Positions 50,435 to 62,969 of a stretch of 64,000 nucleotides of DNA are shown here, one piece after another. The DNA lies in contig WTXI01000192.1 in NCBI GenBank assembly GCA_022376515.1, positions 1 through 64,000 on the forward strand, read 5' to 3'. The translations under genes and the position numbers were made by a program. Source of the stretch: Lactifluus volemus (lineage: Eukaryota; Basidiomycota; Agaricomycetes; Russulales; Russulaceae). The notes under the pieces were generated by a model, which ran no database searches, was not told where the DNA came from, and was given only the letters and a program-made list of their open reading frames with translations. Positions within the stretch are counted from its first letter, which is position 1. Every line of letters begins with the position of its first letter.

Positions 50435-51179
50435 CTCGTAGCCTGACCGTGTGTCTTTTCTCGGCTATCTAGCGGCGCCTACGGTGCAGCCTATCATCAT
50501 GATCTCATCTCGCCTTGATTTCATCTTCGTTCGTTACTAGGAAGACAGCCATCCCTCAGAGGCCAACCGGTTGATGTGGTCCCGAAATATACAGTATCTC
50601 CCCAGTTTTCACCCAAACTTGCACAGAACTGAGGGAGGTATCAAGCTACGGATATAAAGTCCAATGGCCATCACTTCAAAAATATACGAAGATAACGCGT
50701 GCACACCAGTGAGTGCCCCACTTGCCATCGTACTGTAGTTAATGATAAAGTCACCAGTCAAACTAAAATGAAACAAATAATAAGCAGCCAGTGAAACAAT
50801 CGGGAACGGTAAAGCTCGATATTCAACACCTTTTCATTTCGGCCTTGTTCTTATTGATCATCAACTTCTCTTGTTGGGTTCGGGCTGGTCGGTCGGTGGC
50901 GGCACTTGGGATGCTTGTCATCCCATAGTCCTCTGGCACATAAAAACTTGAGTTGGTTCCAATGACCCTCCTCAGGCTTATCCTTCTTTTCCTCCTCTTT
51001 CCTCGGTATGCATACTCTCTGTCATTGTCACCGTCATTCTTCTAATTGTATCGATATTCCACCAGGTATTTGTCTGGGTAGCCAGGTCGCATCCCTCAAT
51101 CACTTTCCAAGCACACCCGATAGCCCGAGGCCTGTCCTCCCTAATTCCTTGAGCGACCATCATATCACCCCCTGACGAA
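50435..51179 (+). promoter_or_regulatory. Spacer and promoter of copy J
   Basis: Duplicate of 48,124-48,820. ATAAAAACTTGAG near 50,939 is the likely TATA region. The leader intron is 51,006-51,065 (GTATGC, CTAAT, CACCAG). Confidence 0.5.
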
Positions 51180-51662
51180 ATGCTGTTCTTCAAGTTCTCG
51201 ATTGCCCTTCTTGCTCCCCTCGCTGCGTTGGCTGTGCCTGTCCTGACTGGTTCTGACGCTAGCCATGGCCAGCCAGAGAACATCGTGACCATCCCCGCCC
51301 AAACCCAAACCATGCCTCTCCCACCGAGGCACATTCCCTCTTCTGCATGCACTAACAATACCCTGCCGGTGTCTCCGACGCCAGTGACACCGGAACAGCC
51401 CGTCATCTCGTTTGTGCAGAACACGGCCACGCCCGACGCAATCCCTGGAGACATCTCATCCGTGCCGAACCCACTCGGCGCATTCGCTGACCCCGTCACG
51501 TCCGTGTCGAATACACTCGGCGCATTCGCTGACCCCGTCTCGTCCGTGCCAAACACGGTCACGCTCGGCGCAACCACTGTCTCGTCTGTGCCAGCCCCGA
51601 CCAGCACGAGTGCGATCTTCTCCGCGGATCCACCCCAGAAAAACCCTGTTAATATATTTTAG
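51180..51662 (+). CDS. Secreted protein, long form, family copy J (160 aa)
   Basis: Paralogue of copy H. The signal peptide is identical (MLFFKFSIALLAPLAALA), followed by VPVLTGSDASHGQ. The middle is Pro/Thr-rich, and the tandem repeat is SVPNPLGAFADPVT, SVSNTLGAFADPVS, SVPNTVTLGAT. The end differs from H (ADPPQKNPVNIF). Small in-frame indels between H and J are all multiples of three, which suggests that both frames are under selection. Secreted; function unknown. Confidence 0.75.
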   Translation: MLFFKFSIALLAPLAALAVPVLTGSDASHGQPENIVTIPAQTQTMPLPPRHIPSSACTNNTLPVSPTPVTPEQPVISFVQNTATPDAIPGDISSVPNPLGAFADPVTSVSNTLGAFADPVSSVPNTVTLGATTVSSVPAPTSTSAIFSADPPQKNPVNIF

Positions 51663-53260
51663 CGGAGTGGGAAGGTAGTTGGATGCCGAGGACGGAGGAG
51701 GCGAATAGCAGAGCGAGCGCAGGCTCGAGGAGGGGAGACCAGACGTCACAGGCACCCCGAGGGCCACCGGATGTGGGTAGCGAGCGCTCCCCGTTGGGGG
51801 TGATTGTCCACGGCCGTTATTGTAAGATAAGTTGAAACAGCACCCAAAATGAAAAATAAAATTTAAAAAACTAAAATTTGGAATGTGTACTGTATGTCTT
51901 GCTCAGAGGGGTATCAAAATGATTGGAAATTTTGATAGAATAGTTTTATTATTATTAATAAGGACCAAGCGAGGGAAAATTAGATGTAAGAAAATCCAAA
52001 TTTCGGAGGTGACCATACTGACACCTACCAGAGGTTCGTACTAATCTTCAAATATCTCTGCACGCACTGTCTCAATCAACACCGGCTTTGATTTCAAACC
52101 CGGAAGGAGTTGTCGCAATAAGCCTGACGATGTACCTGTCACAAATAGAACTCAGCGAGAGTAATCGCTTACAACTTGCAGAGAAGACAGTGCAGCATTT
52201 AACTACTACTCCAAGTGCAGGGGAGGTTGTGTAAGTATGGTAAGCTACAGGTATCCATATTGAGTACGGGGATTGTTTTCTTATTGCTCCACGTGTTATG
52301 GTCGCTGCTCTCAACTTATGCACCCCCTACTCTCTGTCTTCATACTAACGATAGTGGCCACGGCACGTTGGGGGCTAGTGCCTCAACTTTATGTCCTCAC
52401 CGCAGTGTCGTACAATTCTGTGCATTGTGCAGTGCTTCACATCGTACGTCTCCAGCTCTAAAAGTTTTATGCAGTGGTCACCCCAGGTGTGTAACGCCTG
52501 CCCGAAACTTATGTGTCTGACATCTGACGGATCACAGTAGGACACTCGTTGAACAGTGCAATCGCGTCCATTGCTGCCTTGTCCATCAAGTCGAATGTTC
52601 TGTGTGTGGCCGTTCGGTCATTCACCTTTGGTGCGTTATCACTGAAAAAATAAATTTCCTTTTTATCTGTTAAGTGCCCGCACAGGCGACACAGCGTATG
52701 TAGATTTTCTCGAGGGCCGGGATCTCTACTGCATTCTCACCAGACGGGCGGCACACTGTCTTGGCCCCAAGCGATGGCGTAATTCGTGTGGAGAACGTCA
52801 CAGCAGAAGGTGTTCAGAACATCCATTTTACGGACCTGTCCGTAATTAATGGTGATGGTTGGAAGACGGAGAACTGTTTTTATGGATTCCTGCCCTTCAT
52901 AGGGGGTGTCTTCATAGACCTGGCACTGTCTGGGCTGCAGGGAGAACCAGACTTGAGATGCGGCTCGAGTTTTCCAAGTTTGTACACGGATCAAATTGGG
53001 CTAAAGTATATGATCACAATGTATCGACATAGTATCAGTTGTATGCCATGTCTTGCTTTTCAAATTTAGTGTCCTTGTCCAGTCAATGCCTTGCCCAAAC
53101 GAAATTGTCTGGTCACTGGCATGCAGCTAAGTCTTCTCTCAGCGTGTTATTTTAAACTTCAGGCCATTTCAATCAATCAATACGGAACACCACGACGACA
53201 CATGAAGAAGAATGTGTGTGATTATTATAATAGGATGATGACAACGGGACGTATAGCAAG
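51663..53260. other. No supported gene
   Basis: This is the right edge of the array, then moderately AT-rich DNA. Open frames at 52,215-52,520 and 52,761-53,069 show no known domain, no convincing splice context and no counterpart elsewhere in the window. Confidence 0.5.
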
Positions 53261-55775
53261 GAGTGAATGTGTGGATAACGAGCAAAACTCAGCATGGGGT
53301 TATTAATAAACCACGCAATGATAAATTGAGAGCAAAAAAACGGACAACAAGAAGCAATGGTGATGAACGGAAAAAAAAAGGAGAAAAAGGAAAACCCTTT
53401 TGCTTCGCAACTTTAGTTTCGACCCTGTCTGAGCCCTCTGAACTTCCTGATGATGGGGTCAGTCAATATCACTTCGCCTGTACATCCACACACATGCCGA
53501 CTGCGCCCCACTCGAACGCCGTTCCCAAGTCATCGCTTGCGAACTTTTGCCACAGAAGACCTAGGCGCCTGCCGCCACCGCCACCACTGTCTACCAACGA
53601 TAATGAAGTGGCGGAAAGCGTGTGCGGTTTTGGGAGCGACGGTCGGAGATCTGGTTCTTGGTCCCCCAAACGACGTCGCGATGGCAGAATGTGGCGAGTT
53701 GGATGGTGCAGGGGTGGCAGATGGTGAGGAGCATAGACGATGACGGCGCGCTGTCAAGCGTGGACGACATAGTGAAGGCAGTGAGACCACCGTCTCAGGC
53801 TGGCACAGGAAATGGAAAAGGTAATGGTATATGACGTTCGTTGCGCACGCGGAATGGTCCTGCTGCTGCTAGCTCGCCGCGCCGTTCAGGGAGGAGGGTA
53901 AGAAGGAGGGACGGCTGTTTTCGAGGGTGCCATTGCTGTTGCAGGTGTACATTGGGGTGACATAGTGTCGGTTGAAACGCAGGTTCAGGTGGCAACTCTA
54001 CGGCACTTAGAGGCCTTTTGGGGCTGCGTACAAGGGCGACCCGGAGGCGTAAGCGGCGGCTTGGGAAATACATTCTTGGGTGGAGAAGTCTATGGCCTTG
54101 GGTTTTGAGACCAGGTTGGTCACAAGGGTCGGTGACTCTGGTGACAGGTTTCTGCAAGGGTGAGGGTGGTGTGTGAGGTCCATTGTAGATCACCAAATCG
54201 GTCGTAATTGTTGCATTTTCTGATAGGGTCATTCCCAGGGACCAGTACGTCAAGAGGAAGAGGTTGCCTCTGCACGAACCGCCAAGAATGTGCAGATATC
54301 AGATTTCGGTGAGCCGAAGCTGATGCTCGACGCAATTGAGAAACCTGAGCAGGGACACTCCGGAAGAGCAGTTGTAGGAGAGAGTAGGGGTGGGTGCTTC
54401 TGTAGACACTGGGTTGTATGCCGAGCCAGGGGGGCAAGACAGGAAGATGATGGGGGATGACATAGTGAGTATAATCCCTTTGATGGTGGGTGCGGACCAG
54501 AAACATAGATGGCTCTTCAGATGACTTGTCTTTTTTTCCGTGTGGGCGTATCCTCAACTGGTCGTTTGCAGTGCAGTTGTTCGCATTATGTGCTTTGGCC
54601 TTCTGCTCCTGAATATCGGCACAGAACTCCTTCCGAAACTCGCCGCAATGAAGGTCACAAATCGAAAATTTGTCCACAAGGTATACGCGATCACGCTATA
54701 CCGCACAATAAAAGGTATCATTGTGAGGTTAAGTGATGATAATTTCTTGTAACATCAGGCGGTTCCGACAGCTTTCTCACCTGTCCTGGTGGCATACGCG
54801 TTGCATGGATGTATGTGTCATGCGTTCGTCCTGTTCTGGAGAGGCAAGAATGATATGTAGCGTAAGGGAGATCGGGATCGGTGTGAGAGTACGGGCCCGG
54901 TGGCAGTTTATATGGTAGATCATCACACTTGTATTGGGCCCGGGTAACGACACGATGGTGATAATAGGGCGGACTGGAGTTGCTCTCACTTGGTACAGTT
55001 ATAGAGGGAGCCAAGCTACTCCGACGGGACCAGGAGACGGGGAAAGGAGGACTCGGCGCGAGGCGGGCCCTAGAAATGGAAACGACCATATTTTAGGCCA
55101 TACAGTACCGACAGTACGACTATCCTATCCCTGGGTGGAACTGTCTGATACAAGACATTGACAGTAGCAGCCTACTCGACCAGGCATGGCAGAATGCGAT
55201 AGTGAATCCTGCGTAGTGAAAAAAGGGCCAAGAGGCGCAATAAGATTTTGCAGCTGCTCACTGGGATGGGCCGAAGTAGGGTACAGTAGGGTATTGCGGT
55301 CTCGCTTATTATTAAGTAGGATAGCAGCGGAAGTAAGCTGCGCTGCTGTCAATATCTGACATAAACTGATCGGTTAGCGCTTTGCATGCGTAAGTTTCCA
55401 GCTATTTTAGCATAAATTGACATGTGGGATTTTATTAACTAACCCTTAAAAGGTCGATGGGGTTCTGTGCGGACCAAAAAGTTTCCGAGTCCGACAAACA
55501 AACCTTCTTCGGGCGTCCCCTTTGCTCGGCTTGGCTTGAATTCGCGCGCCCGCCTTATAACACCTTTCCACGTCAACCGCTTTTTCACACTTCCACCCAT
55601 CAAGCACCCCAGGGGGACTTTTCAACTTTCAACTTTCCCCCTCTACCCCCTACTTGACCCCTCACGACTCTTCTTAACATATAATAGTTTTTTTTTTTTT
55701 TTGCCCATCATACCTCCCCGACGTAACAGCAACGCTCACGCACCCTCGCGTTCCCGTTTCTCTCCTTTTGCAGCC
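53261..55775. other. No supported gene; GC-rich patch 53,450-54,450
   Basis: The GC-rich patch has overlapping open frames on both strands (for example 53,795-54,253 and 54,120-54,677 minus) without recognisable domains. It may hold an old gene relic. 54,700-55,440 is unremarkable. 55,500-55,775 is CT-rich with a T-run and looks like the promoter and leader of the first methyltransferase gene. Confidence 0.45.
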
Positions 55776-57218
55776 ATGTCCCCTCGGACCGCACGTCCAT
55801 TACTCCTCGCCACTGTAGCATTAGCCGTCATTGGCCTCTTTTACTGGGCACCCTCCCCCGGTCCTGACCTCTATGGCTGGCGTGGGTCCCGCATGCCAGG
55901 CTACACGCTTGCGGAGCGTGTGCGCGCAGAAGACGAACGCTACTTGAATACGCTCACTCAACGACAGGCGCTGATCAAAAAGTACGGTCCAAAGAAAGAG
56001 GATGTTCACTCGTGAGTTTTTTTCCCTGTGTCATAGTAATCGTCGCCCCTTGAGACAAAAGGGGCGGAAGGGAGACGGGAGAACCATTTTCGTAATTAGC
56101 GTGACTTTGTGATGTTTTTTTTTTTTTACTGGGCGCTTGGGGTCAAGGGGACAATTCACTGATTGAAATTCGGTTGTCTAGGTATCCGACTGATGGCGGA
56201 AGTTACACCCTCTGTACGTTCCCCCCTTTCTTATCTTTTCCCCATGTTGACCTTGTTACGTCTACGTAGGGGACTTTTTCATCCCGGCCTTCCAGTGTCC
56301 GCACCATGTCGAGCGCATTGGCGTGCTCGGCGATGGCGGCAAGTGGGTCTGCGGTGCGGAGCGCATCGCAAAACAAGCTAAATGCGTCGTCTATTCATTT
56401 GGTCCGTCCCCTTTTCTCTCCCTTCCATAAAAGTGAAAATGGTTGATTGGCATCCCTTATACAGGGATCAATGGCGAGTCCTCATTCGAGGCTGCCCTCC
56501 TGGAGCGTGCCTCTGGATGCGAGGTGTGGGGTTATGACTTTAGTGTGAACAGCGTGCGTTCTCCTGTCTTAACCTAATGTCAACACGCGTTGACTGAGGT
56601 CGGTCTACAGTTCGGGCCTGAGATCGAGGGGTCTGCTGCACTCCGGCACCGCTCACATTTCAGCCCGTTCGCATTGAGTGGCCACAACGCCCATGGACCT
56701 GAGGACAACCCAAAACATTATACGCTCGAGGCTCTCATGAAGCTTAATGGTGTGGCCTTTTATTTTCCAATGTGTTCTCTTTTTTTTCTTATTGGTATCC
56801 TCAGGCCACACGTTTGTTGACGTACTCAAGATCGACATTGAAGGTTCCGAGTTTAATACGCTGACGACATTCCTGAAGGGACCCTGGCCGACAACTGCAT
56901 TCGGAGATGTGATCCTGCCAATTGGACAGATGCAATTGGAACTGCACGCATGGGACGACTATGCCAACTTTGGCTATTTCCATGACTGGTGGGTCTCCCT
57001 CGAGACTGCAGGTCTTCGGCCATTCTGGACGGAACCGAATTTGGTCTACGTGAATTACGTTACTGGAGGGAAACCGCACCTGGCCGAGGTAGGTAGTTGA
57101 TCAAAGTGGATAGGACAGTGATTGACCCGGTTGCCAGTATTCGTTCATCAATATCCGTGGGAACCACACTCTCGTTTATGATCCTCCGGAGGGGTTTGAG
57201 GGGATGCATGGTGCTTGA
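55776..57218 (+). CDS. METTL24/FkbM-like methyltransferase 1 (7 exons, 330 aa)
   Basis: Exons: 55,776-56,011; 56,182-56,213; 56,270-56,401; 56,465-56,553; 56,611-56,749; 56,805-57,088; 57,138-57,218. All junctions are GT-AG and the spliced frame closes. The N-terminus has one membrane anchor (LLLATVALAVIGLFYW), so a type II, probably Golgi or ER, protein. The lumenal domain has FIPAFQCPHHVERIG, GDGGKWVCG, INGESSFEAAL, CEVWGYDFS, and the methyltransferase KIDIEGSEF motif, then QLELHAW and LRPFWTEPNLVYVN. The family transfers methyl groups from S-adenosylmethionine; the substrate here is unknown. Exon 6 is 15 nt longer than in the three paralogues (KGPWPTTAFGDVI region). First of four tandem copies. 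Confidence 0.85.
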
Positions 57219-57509
57219 TTGGCGGAGATAAAAACAGAGTTGAAGCCATGGCGTGGCTTATCGATGATCTAATACCCCCATACCCTGGACATGGACAAAA
57301 GTTTCTGTAAACTGGTTAACGTAGAAAAGAGTGCTATAATTGGACCTTTGTTGACTTGAAAAATCGAGCTGATGTCATCATTTCTTTCGCTTTGCTATGT
57401 CGGACACTCGGACACAGTTCCGGCGCTAGTCCCTCAATGGTTTATATGAAACTCACTAAAAGGGTCGTTTTCCCCTGTCACCCCTTTCTCTCTCTATCGT
57501 CTCTTCTTC

Positions 57510-58832
57510 ATGCCGCCTCGTCTGACCGTCATAACGTTTGTTGTGTTCCTCCTCTTTCTTTTCAGCATCCTCCGTCCATTTGCACCCACCCTATCCGTTC
57601 ATTCGTCTTATTACCGCGACGTGTTTGGACGTAGTCGACCCCTTAGCGACTGGCTTCGAGATGAAGATGCACGATATACCGTAGCCGTTGAAGACCGACA
57701 AAAGCTCATCAGGAAGTACGGTCCAACAGAAGTTACTGTCGACTCGTGAGCAACAACCCCACTGCCCGCGTTACGCAATTATACTGATCCAAAAAAAAAA
57801 AAACACAGATATCCGACAAATGGCCACTTGTATACCTTGTGTACGTCCCTCTTGTTTTGATTGTCTCGACGTGCTATGACCCTTACGGTCACATCGTTCT
57901 CGGCACAACTTTAGGGGACTTTTTCATTCCGGCATTCCAGTGCCCTCATCGCGTAGAGCGCCTCGGTTCCCTCGGTGATGGCGGCAAGTGGATGTGCGGA
58001 GTGGATCGGGTGGCAAAGCAGGAAAAATGCATCGTCTATTCTTTTGGTCCGTTCTTTCTCTCTTTTTGTTTGTTTCCGACTCTCACTCTACCCCCCAGGG
58101 ATCAACAATGACTCGTCATTCGAATCTTCATTGTTGAGACGCGCACCCGCTTGCGAGATATGGGGATACGACTATAGCGTGAAGAGCGTGCGCCTTTTTT
58201 TTTTTTTTGCGCCGTATCAAGGATTCTCACGTTTATAAGCAAGTGGGGCCCTGAGATTAATAACAACACCGAGCTCAGAAAACGAACACACTTCGAGTCT
58301 TGGGCCCTTGGACCGGCTGACCGTCACGGGGAGAACGACAACCCAAAGTTCTGGTCGCTCGATTCACTCATGGAGCTCAACGGTGTGTTCCCGCTCTTCA
58401 CCCCTCGGATCATCTTATTCGGATCTCACCCGCAAATCATCATTAGGTCATACATTCATCGATGTGCTCAAGGTTGACATTGAGGGTGGCGAGTTTGACG
58501 CGCTCACGGCATTCATTGACGCTCACGCCGACCAGGGTCAACTGCCCATCGGTCAGCTCCAGCTCGAGATTCATGCGCGGGACGGTCGCGAGCGGTTTGA
58601 CTACTTTAACCATTGGTGGATGTCGCTCGAGGCAGCTGGCCTGCGGCCGTTCTGGACGGAGCCCAACCTGGTATACGTCAACATCGTGCGCGGCGCACTA
58701 CCCGAATTATCAGAGGTGAGGTCTCGATCCGACTTTTTGATGATCGTAATAATGAACGTTTGTCTCCTGTTTTAGTATTCATTCATCAACATACGAGGGG
58801 ACCATGCGCTCGTCAGCGAACGCTTCAATTAA
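57510..58832 (+). CDS. METTL24/FkbM-like methyltransferase 2 (7 exons, 317 aa)
   Basis: Exons: 57,510-57,745; 57,809-57,840; 57,915-58,046; 58,099-58,187; 58,244-58,382; 58,447-58,715; 58,776-58,832. The anchor is VITFVVFLLFLFSIL. The domain has FIPAFQCPHRVERLG, GDGGKWMCG, INNDSSFESSL, CEIWGYDYS and KVDIEGGEFD, then QLQLEIHARD and FINIRGDHALVSERFN at the end. It starts 291 bases after copy 1 ends, on the same strand. Exon sizes 236, 32, 132, 89 and 139 equal those of copy 1. Confidence 0.87.
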
Positions 58833-59509
58833 ATAACGGATTTTGTTTCGCGCCTGATTTTTGGCACACACTCTCTTTTAGGTTTTTTGGTGGGATCGTC
58901 GGATTTCAAGGACCTCAGCTGCATCTTTACTGTACCCGGCCAGACCTCTACTTTAGTCTCAAATACTGTAGACTAGGCTGAAAAAAGCTCATCATGATCG
59001 ATTGCTTGATATACCCACACATCACTATCACTATCATCTCGCAGTGTATATTGTTTCTCGTCGGTGGACGCAAAAATGTGCTGGCCACATACTGTACTTT
59101 CGTTGGCTGGTGGGCGGGGGAGGTTGTCAAAATCTCATTTGAAATAGTACATAAGAGCGGTCTTCGTTGCCTTGGAAGCTTTGACCACCTGGAGGACACT
59201 TGACCAAATAGGCTTTATGAGTTTGGTCAATGAGCCATCCTGACGGCTCGGACCTTCCAAAACAAGGAAAGCTATGCCTTTTGGACCCGCGCGGGTACAG
59301 TACCGGGCCGTACGGCGGCAGATCGCAAAACGCACTCCATGCGCGCGCTGATTACCGCTGTCACAACATGCAACAGAGCGCAACATTCTAGGCTTCTCGT
59401 TCCTAACACTTTGCGCCTGTCACACTTTTCAGAAAAAATAAAATAAATAAATAATGGGTTTGGAAGGGCGCGCGTTTGTTCCCCAACATTCTCATCACTT
59501 ACCGACGAC

Positions 59510-60892
59510 ATGTCGCTCCGTCGTCCGACTTTTGTCGCCGTCGCGGCTCTACTCACTCTCACCATTGTCCTTCTCCTCCGTCCGTCGTTTGCACCCAACA
59601 ACTGGAATTTACCCTCATTGTCATCATCATCCTCTTCTTCTTCTTCTTCTATTGGAACCCCTAGTTTTTGCGGCGTTTATGAGTGCGGTCAGACGCTTCA
59701 CTCGTGGATCGAGGAAGAAGAGAGGCGGTATGCAGAAACTTTGGAAGGTCGAGAGGAACTTATCAAGGCTTGGGGACCGACGGAGGATAAAGTCGAGTCG
59801 TGAGTTTACACCTTTTTTTTTTTCGTTTTCCCACACCGATAATGTCGCTCTTCACAAAACCACACATAGGTTTCCGACACGCGCTTTACCATACACTTTA
59901 TGTGCGTTTCGCTTTTTTTTTTGAGAGAGAGAGATCCTTACGTTTCTCATGTGGCTACAGGGGACTTTTACGTCCCGGCTTTTCAATGTCCTCATCGCGT
60001 AGAACGGATCGGTCAGCGAGGCGATGGCGGCAAGTGGGTATGTGGAATTGACCGCGTGGCTAGGCAAGATAAATGCGTCATCTACTCTTTCGGTCTGGTC
60101 CCCCTATCTATCCTATCACGCTTACAGTATGCTAATTCGTTTTGCCCTACAGGCGTCAATGATGACTCGTCGTACGAGTCTACGTTATTAAAACGCGCGC
60201 CCGGTTGCGAGATTTGGGGATACGACTATAGCGTGCACGGGGTGCGTGTGGTCTTTTCCCGTTTATAATATGTATTCTTACGCCCCGGTGGATGTTTGTA
60301 GTGGGGTCGTCAAATTAACGATGACCCCGACCTCAGCAAGCGAGCTCACTTTCAGCCCTGGGCGCTTGGTGGAAGCGATAACCATACGGACCAAGACTTT
60401 TACAAATATTGGAAGCTCGATTCACTCATGAAGCACAATGGTGCGGGTTAAATTTTTCTTTTTGATGCCAAAGTCGGGAATTTTGAGACCTTGTTGTCGT
60501 TGTCAAGGTCACACATTCATCGATATACTCAAAATTGACGTTGAGGGCGCAGAGTTTGATGCACTCGCGGCGTTCTTCAAAGCTTTTGCTGACGAGGACG
60601 TACTGCCGATCGGTCAGCTGCAGCTCGAGATTCACGCAAGCGCGAACCGCGCCGACTTTGAGTACTTTAATCGTTGGTGGGCGGCACTCGAGGCGGCGGG
60701 CTTGCGACCATTCTATAATGACCCAAACTTGGTGTCGGTCAACCTCTCTCGCGGTTCACGACCAGAGGTAATAGAGGTGCGTTCTTTTGAACCAAAATGT
60801 TGATGAGAGGTCGCCTAAGACTTTTTTTGCAGTACTCGTTTATGAACATACGAGGTAATCACGCGATTGTCAGTGATCGTTATAATAAGTAA
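59510..60892 (+). CDS. METTL24/FkbM-like methyltransferase 3 (7 exons, 336 aa)
   Basis: Exons: 59,510-59,799; 59,870-59,901; 59,961-60,092; 60,153-60,241; 60,302-60,440; 60,508-60,776; 60,833-60,892. The anchor is FVAVAALLTLTIVLLL. Exon 1 is 54 nt longer than in the others because of a Ser run coded by a TCN/TTC microsatellite (about 59,617-59,650), which lengthens the stem behind the anchor; two Cys (FCGVYECG) follow it. The catalytic part has GDGGKWVCG, VNDDSSYESTL, CEIWGYDYS and KIDVEGAEFD, and ends FMNIRGNHAIVSDRYNK. Confidence 0.87.
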
Positions 60893-61098
60893 TTGGATGG
60901 ATATGATTCTTCGATAGGCCGTAGATCTAGAGTGAGGTTAAAAAATAGATCGACCGGGAAATGCCGAAAGAGAAAGATGATGGTTGGAATGCAACGTCTC
61001 GTTGTAATGTAATAATTTTAATTTATTTCTTTACAGTAACGGTGACGGAATGTGATGGGAACCAACTTTGGTCCTTTCACTTTATCATCATCATCATC

Positions 61099-62410
61099 AT
61101 GCCACGTCCTACTTTTATCGCTCTAGCAGCCCTCCTCACCGTGGGCTTCATTCTCCTTCTTCCTTCTTTTATATCCACACTACCTGTTCACACCTCGTAT
61201 TACTGCCACTACTTTAACTGTGGTCCGTCCCTCAGCGCTTGGCTTGAGAGCGAAGATGCGCGCTATTCTATAGCTCTCCAAAGACGACAAGAGCTCATCA
61301 AGACATGGGGCCCATCAGAGGAGAGCGTAGAGTCGTGAGTCGTTTTCATTAGAATACCGACAACTCAATTACCGACAACAAACAGGTACCCGCAGGACAC
61401 TTCTAAATTGTATACTTTATGTGCGGACCCTTTTTTTTTTTGAAACAAAGAAAAATAATCATACGACGCTTTTGTTTTAGGGGATTTTTACATCCCCGCC
61501 TTTCAGTGTCCCCATCACGTAGAACGTGTCGGTACACGTGGTGATGGCGGCAAGTGGGTCTGCGGCGTAGAGCGCGTAGCCAAGCAAGAGAAATGCGTCA
61601 TTTACTCTTTCGGTCAGTCCTGCCCTCCCCCTTTTTTTTTATTTACTTTTTAAAAAAAATTCGTTCTTTCTCTGAATATAGGCATCAATGGCGAGTCGTC
61701 GTTTGAAGCTGACTTGTTGACGCGCGCCCCCGGCTGCGAGGTCTGGGGTTATGACTTTAGCGTGACCAGAGTGCGTTGCGCCGTCTGATTCCGGAAACCT
61801 TCCGATTCTTCTTACGCCCGTGGTTTATATAGTGGGGCCCCGAGATAAGTAACAACGTTGAGCTAAACACGCGGGCTCACTTTCAGCCCTGGGGGATCAG
61901 TGGGACTGATAACCATACGGAGAGGGATCACCCCAAGTTTTGGACGATCGACTCGCTCATGAAGCACAATGGTGTGTGGGATCACCAATGAAAGTGGGCA
62001 AGAAGGCATTGATTTGACCCCTTAGGTCACACCTTTATTGACGTTCTCAAGTGTGACATTGAGGGAAGCGAGTTTGACACGCTCACTGCATTCGTCGCTG
62101 CAAATGCCGACAAGGACGCGCTGCCCATCGGTCAGATTCAGCTCGAGATTCACACCTACGGCGATCGTGGGCAATTTGCCTATTTCAACCATTGGTGGAC
62201 GGCGCTCGAGGCGGCCGGCCTACGACCGTTTTGGACGGAGCCAAATTTGGTGGCCCTCAACCTCTATCGCGGTATACGGCCTGATGTAGTAGAGGTGGGT
62301 ATCAAAACTGCCTTTGGAGATGTGTTTGGCCAACTCCCTTGTTTTTTATACAGTACTCGTTTATGAACATTCGCGGCAACCATGCACTCGTCAATGAGGC
62401 GTTTAATTAG
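61099..62410 (+). CDS. METTL24/FkbM-like methyltransferase 4 (7 exons, 318 aa)
   Basis: Exons: 61,099-61,334; 61,386-61,420; 61,481-61,612; 61,682-61,770; 61,833-61,971; 62,026-62,294; 62,354-62,410. The anchor is FIALAALLTVGFILLL. The domain has FYIPAFQCPHHVERVG, GDGGKWVCG, INGESSFEADL and CEVWGYDFS. The motif after the sixth exon start reads KCDIEGSEFD, with Cys where the others have Ile or Val. It ends FMNIRGNHALVNEAFN. Exon 2 has one extra codon. The CAT repeat just before the ATG offers no alternative in-frame Met. Confidence 0.87.
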
Positions 62411-62969
62411 GGCGGGAGATCGACGCCCGTCGGTCTTTATCTGACATTTTTAGTAAACGTCACTCAGCTGATGAGAGTAGAGCCGAGAGCCCCGTTACCG
62501 GTTTACGACTAGTTTAACGCACGTGAACATTGACTCTGCTTTGTCCCGCGCTTGTTATGATGTTGTGGACTAGATTGTCTAAGAACAGACCAGCTGTGGA
62601 ATTAAATAATTGTAGTAAATTATGTTTTGTGTTGCAGGCCACATTTCTAATGGATCGGACCTGTGGACGGACGGACAGACAAAGATCGACAAAGGTTGCT
62701 TTGATCGCCGTCTCCCGATTCTCTTAGCCCACCTCCACATTGTCCTCCCCCTCGGGACATTATAAAACCTACGCGTTGGAAGGACACGACCATTTTCTGT
62801 ACCACAATTGTATTTCTTCCCCCCCCCCAACTTTCAAAACCCACAATCCCACGCGTATCAAGTCACCACCCCTCGCCACAACCGACCAAAACCCAAACCC
62901 TTTCAAAGCTTCAAGTCTTCAAAAACCACCACCTTTCAGGGACGATTTCCTCTCGCAACACGCAACAAC
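62411..62969. promoter_or_regulatory. Intergenic region and leader of the FHA-kinase gene
   Basis: No gene. A TATAAAAC-like box lies at about 62,760 and a C-run (ten C, about 62,820) lies in the leader. The rest is CA/CT-rich, as common before highly expressed fungal genes. Confidence 0.4.

Noticed and set aside
52215..53069. Short plus-strand ORFs right of the array
   Set aside because: Low coding character and no homologous counterpart in the window.
53450..54680. GC-rich open frames on both strands
   Set aside because: I could not assign a domain, splice pattern or paralogue; left as unassigned.
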